From Rhynchospora pubera (Eukaryota; Streptophyta; Magnoliopsida; Poales; Cyperaceae): a DNA stretch of 64,000 nucleotides. The position numbers and the translations under genes were made by a program. Positions 61,025 through 64,000 of the stretch are shown in pieces. Position 1 is the first letter of the stretch; each line of letters starts with the position of its first letter. The stretch spans positions 135,929,657 to 135,993,656 of the forward strand of contig CM051459.1 in NCBI GenBank assembly GCA_028095005.1. The letters are read 5' to 3'. The notes under the pieces were generated by a model. The model saw only the letters and a program-made list of their open reading frames with translations, searched no databases and had not been told where the DNA came from.

Positions 61025-61338
61025 ATCAGGCCGTTCTTAAAATCATTCATGTTGAGACTAGTACAAATATTTATTTTATTTGACAAATATAAAAAGAGAG
61101 AAATTTAATTGTTTTATTCAAGAGTAAAGAGTGAAGACTCAAGACACATACTTACCATATTGACTAATAATTTCATAGTAAAACATAAATAAAAGAATTT
61201 AATTTAAGTTACCATTAACAACTGACATTATGAGGACGAGCAGGCGATATGGTTGGCTGATATGAAGCTAGAAGGTAAAACGAACTGCAGAGGAACGAAT
61301 CAGAAAAATCAGTCATATACCTTTCATATCTTCTTCAA
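61025..61338 (-). repeat. Duplicate of the kinase 5' region, copy B
   Basis: Same orientation as 38018-38365 and highly similar. Both candidate start exons survive: ATG at 61228 again reads MSVVN with donor GTAACT, and the MFYYEIISQY exon with donor GTAAGT is unchanged. No kinase exon follows on the minus strand, so this is an orphan leader/promoter. Confidence 0.85.
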
Positions 61339-61612
61339 TGATTGTTATTTTATTTTAAATAATATTAACGTTTTGAGGATTAGTCAAGAGGTAGCGGTGC
61401 TGTTCTATAAACCATCTTTACTTGTACCAACGGTTTATCTGTTCAAATCATTAGATAGAAAAAAATGTTCAATTTTTGAGTAATCTAAGTTGTTCGAGGA
61501 GGTTTAAGAAGTTCAAATCGTTGGTTAAGGTTGATATTGATGCTTGATGCTTTCATACAAGCAGTAAGAAATTTAATTATCGACGTGCTCGTTATCGAGG
61601 TAAAATCTTAAA

Positions 61613-61912
61613 GGCTTCGTTTGGATAGGTGTGGGAAGAAGCGAAGAAGTATTGGGAAGTGTATAACTTTGTAGGGTGCGTTTGGATAGGTGTGGGAAGA
61701 AGGGAAGAAGGGAAGAAGTGGGAAGAAGTATTGGGAAGTGGGTAACTTTGTGAAGAGTTTGGATTGTTTATAATTTTTTTTCTTCCCATCTTCCTTCTTC
61801 CTCTTCTTCTTCTCTCATCCAAACGCACCCGTAAAGAGTTTGGATTGTTTATAATTTTTTTTCTTCCCTTCTTCATTCTTCCTACTTCTTCTCAACGCAT
61901 TCAAACGGAGGC
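61613..61912. mobile_element. Family-A MITE interrupted by another family-A MITE
   Basis: The outer copy starts GGCTTCGTTTGGATAGG and ends (complement) GCCTCCGTTTGAATG, flanked by AAA. It is split at its AACTTTGTA / GTAAAGAGTTTGG junction by the inner copy. Confidence 0.82.
61674..61830. mobile_element. Inner family-A MITE, 157 bp
   Basis: Perfect ends GGGTGCGTTTGGAT / ATCCAAACGCACCC, flanked by GTA on both sides (61671-61673, 61831-61833), proving insertion into the outer copy with a 3-bp duplication. Confidence 0.88.
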
Positions 61913-62792
61913 AAATTTACAAACTTTTTTAATTAGTTTATTTTGTATAAAAAGATGAAGTGGTTAAAGATGAAATAAAAATAAATGTAATAATAAATTA
62001 GCTCAAATGTAAAAAAAAAACTTGATATATAAGTACACAAAAAGTAATATTGACCAACTCAATTTTTAAAATTAAATTAACGAACCACTTAGATTTACCT
62101 TATTGCGAACTAAACATATGCATGGAAAAAGTAATTTAGCCATAATTTAATGATAATAGTTGTAATAATATTTTATTATGATACTAGGTCGAGTTCAGTA
62201 GGTGGACCTGACTCTACCCCTGATTAGACCTAAGCCCTTAATAGGCACATAAAAATCTCATTAATTGAACACTCAAGCCTCAAGCCTGTATGAGGACCTA
62301 GACTTAATTGTGATCCCTTTATTTATTTGAAGTGCTTCAATTCCTCTTTCCTTCTTTTTTGAAGTGCTTCCTAATTTATTTGACAAGACCTTAACCTGTT
62401 TATTCAAGCAAAAGGAACGAGAAGGAAAGTACGTCTAAATTTAGAAAAAGGAGTCAACATATGGCACTAGAAGTTCTCTAACTACAAAACTTTAATCAAC
62501 TTCTTTCATGTAATTTCTGAAACTTATTTCTCGGATTTACAACCACAAAAAAAAAAAAAATTGAGTCCCCACCCGCTCCAACTTCTTGTATTCAGATCAA
62601 TTTCTCAGAACATAACTCTGCTTTTGCAGGACTTACAAATTTGCTATCCATAAATAAATAATAATAAAATAATTAAATTAGTGTGCGTTTCATTCATTCA
62701 TTCATTCCCGTGTCTCTCTCTCTCACTACCTTCCTCGCCCTCTTTTCGCCTAATAACGAACGAACAAAACAAATCACAAATTCACCATGGCA
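61913..62792. other. Upstream region of the PP2A gene
   Basis: No gene seen. AT-rich, then from about 62690 pyrimidine-rich (TCTCTCTCTC, CTTCCTCGCCC), consistent with the start of a plant promoter/leader. Confidence 0.45.
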
Positions 62793-62802
62793 CCTCCGCC
62801 CT

Positions 62803-63488
62803 GGATCCGCATCCTCGACAGCCAACTCATTTGGCTGTACCGTCCTGTCCGCCAAAACCGACCATCCGATCTGATCCAAGGGCGCGCAGAAAAATAGCAG
62901 CGATTTCGCCTCTGCCCGACCTGCCCGAGTGTTGCTGAGAAGTAAAGAGAATATCTTCGTGCTCTCTCCTCCAGACCTCCTCGGAACCCTAGAAAAAGAA
63001 AAACACAGATTTACCTTCTCACCTGCGCAGTTACGCTCTCTCTTCCTTCTCTCCTTGAATCTAGCTCTTGCTCTGCCTCTGACAGTTACTCTCGCTCTTC
63101 CTTCTCTACCGATCTGACTCTAGGTTTGAGTTTTCCTCTCGCCATCACTGACGGAAGAGAAGCCTTTCTCCGTCTATCCGATGTGTCTCTTGGACTGCAC
63201 CTACGATTGAGAGGCGACAGGATTTATCTTCCGTTCAAGAGAAGAAGGTTGAGAGGAATGAGAGGCAGATTTGATCAGACAAGCGAAATAGCTGTGCTTT
63301 CGGCGGGGTTCGACGGATAGGCGAAATCGCTAATTTTCAACTTAACTCGAGACGGGCAGGGCGAGTAATGGAGAGAGGAACCAAATCGCTGCATTTTTTC
63401 TAACACGCCCTTGGATCCAGATCGTAAGATCAGTTTTAGCGGACAGGACGGTACAGCCAAATGAATTGGCTGTCGAGGATGCGGATCC
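62803..63488. mobile_element. Long-TIR (MULE-like) element in the PP2A leader
   Basis: 686 bp, ends GGATCCGCATCCTCGACAGCC and its exact complement, flanked by perfect 10-bp repeats CCTCCGCCCT (62793-62802, 63489-63498). TIRs extend about 135-140 bp with some differences. The GC-richer, pyrimidine-rich interior (about 62940-63345) resembles a gene leader and may be captured. It ends 215 bp before the PP2A ATG. Confidence 0.83.
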
Positions 63489-63702
63489 CCTCCGCCCTAA
63501 CCTCTCCTTCCATCCCACCCTCCGCTCTCCCACATCAACACCCCCAAACCGAGGGGAGAAACCAAATCCCAATCCCAATCCCAATCGAAGAGCAGATAAA
63601 AGAAAAAGCGAGACGCGCATAGGTAGCGACTAGGGTTTGTTTGTTGTGTTTGTTTGTTTGTTGGATCTCCCACAATCAATCCCACGTCCCCAATCGACGA
63701 CG

Positions 63703-64000
63703 ATGCTGAAGGGGCTTATGAAACGGGGCCCCCGAAAGGTGCCCCGATCCGACGCCAACGACCCCGTCCCTTCCCGCCCCACCGCCTCATCCGTCACCGT
63801 TAACCACGCTTCGAGATCCGCGCCCTCTTCCTACCCTCCTTCCACCACCTCTCCTGCCCCTTCCGCCTCCCCTTCCCCTCCCGTGCAGTTCGAGCAGCTC
63901 CCTCTCTTCCGCGATGTGCCCGCCGCCGAGCGCCCCTCTCTCTTCCTCCGCAAGCTCAGGATCTGCTCCATCATCTTGGATTTCTCCGACTCTCTCCGCT
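63703..64000 (+). CDS. PP2A B' (B56) regulatory subunit, 5' part only
   Basis: ATG at 63703 opens 99 codons that run off the end of the window. MLKGLMKRGPRKVPRSDAND, then SVTVNHASRS, a Ser/Pro-rich linker and LPLFRDVPAAERPSLFLRKLRICSIILDFSDSLR. This is the start of the conserved B56 fold (family form: LP.FRDVP.SE...LFI.KL..C...FDF.D) preceded by the variable N-terminus of the plant B' beta/theta-like group. B' subunits target and regulate the PP2A holoenzyme. The coding start is GC-rich, unlike the surroundings. Leader includes TCCCAATCCCAATCCC repeats and an AGGGTTTG motif near 63632. Confidence 0.88.
   Translation, partial: MLKGLMKRGPRKVPRSDANDPVPSRPTASSVTVNHASRSAPSSYPPSTTSPAPSASPSPPVQFEQLPLFRDVPAAERPSLFLRKLRICSIILDFSDSLR

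Noticed and set aside
62681..63620. Many ORFs upstream of the PP2A start
   Set aside because: They lie in the inverted arms and pyrimidine-rich interior of the TIR element or in the leader; mirrored pairs match the two arms.
1..64000. CRISPR arrays, bacterial-type operons, rRNA or complete tRNA genes
   Set aside because: None seen; the window is plant nuclear DNA and the only tRNA-like sequence lacks a full cloverleaf.

Overview
This is nuclear DNA from a flowering plant. It is AT-rich, has short exons with GT..AG introns, plant-specific gene families, 5'-truncated LINEs with poly(A) tails and many small terminal-inverted-repeat (TIR) elements. The sequence alone does not fix the species.

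Host genes. (1) Two minus-strand paralogues of the Nodulin-like/MFS transporter family lie about 12 kb apart: a two-exon gene at 220-2394 and a copy at 14689-16398 that lacks the intron. (2) A complete CKI1-type hybrid sensor histidine kinase is on the minus strand at 30420-36733, with one of two candidate extra first exons at 38146-38218. I could join its seven core exons with canonical splice sites and continuous frame. (3) A six-exon gene on the plus strand at 52091-54965 encodes a histidine-phosphotransfer (HPt)-like protein. The phosphorylatable His is replaced by Ser, and exon 2 is either frameshifted or spliced at a shifted acceptor. (4) The first ~99 codons of a PP2A B' (B56) regulatory subunit start at 63703 and run off the end of the window.

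Layout. 1-17 kb: transporter pair with a MULE-type MITE, a short Helitron, a long hairpin, a cluster of three LTR-like repeats, a 439-bp TTA-flanked MITE and a LINE 3' end. 17-30 kb: gene-poor, with an LTR remnant, two back-to-back minisatellites, a LINE 3' half with an intact 615-codon frame and LINE tails. 30-38 kb: the kinase. 38-52 kb: MITEs, two hAT-like elements with 8-bp duplications, a double LINE insertion with three copies of its target site, an array of paired palindromes, a Helitron end and a hAT-like element holding a tRNA-derived SINE. 52-55 kb: the HPt-like gene. 55-61 kb: a MITE and two related MULE-like elements, one carrying a small gene of unknown function. 61 kb: a duplicate of the kinase's 5' region, then nested MITEs. 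62-64 kb: a long-TIR element with 10-bp duplications in the leader of the PP2A gene.

How the genes relate. The kinase and HPt-like gene belong to the same multistep phosphorelay (kinase to receiver to HPt to response regulator), and the HPt-like gene lies between the kinase and a duplicated copy of the kinase's 5' end. An HPt protein without the His cannot relay phosphate, so a competitor/inhibitor role is the natural hypothesis if the gene is expressed. The most interesting items are this two-component neighbourhood, the copied kinase leader, the paired-palindrome array at 45.6-46.2 kb and the triple target-site LINE insertion.
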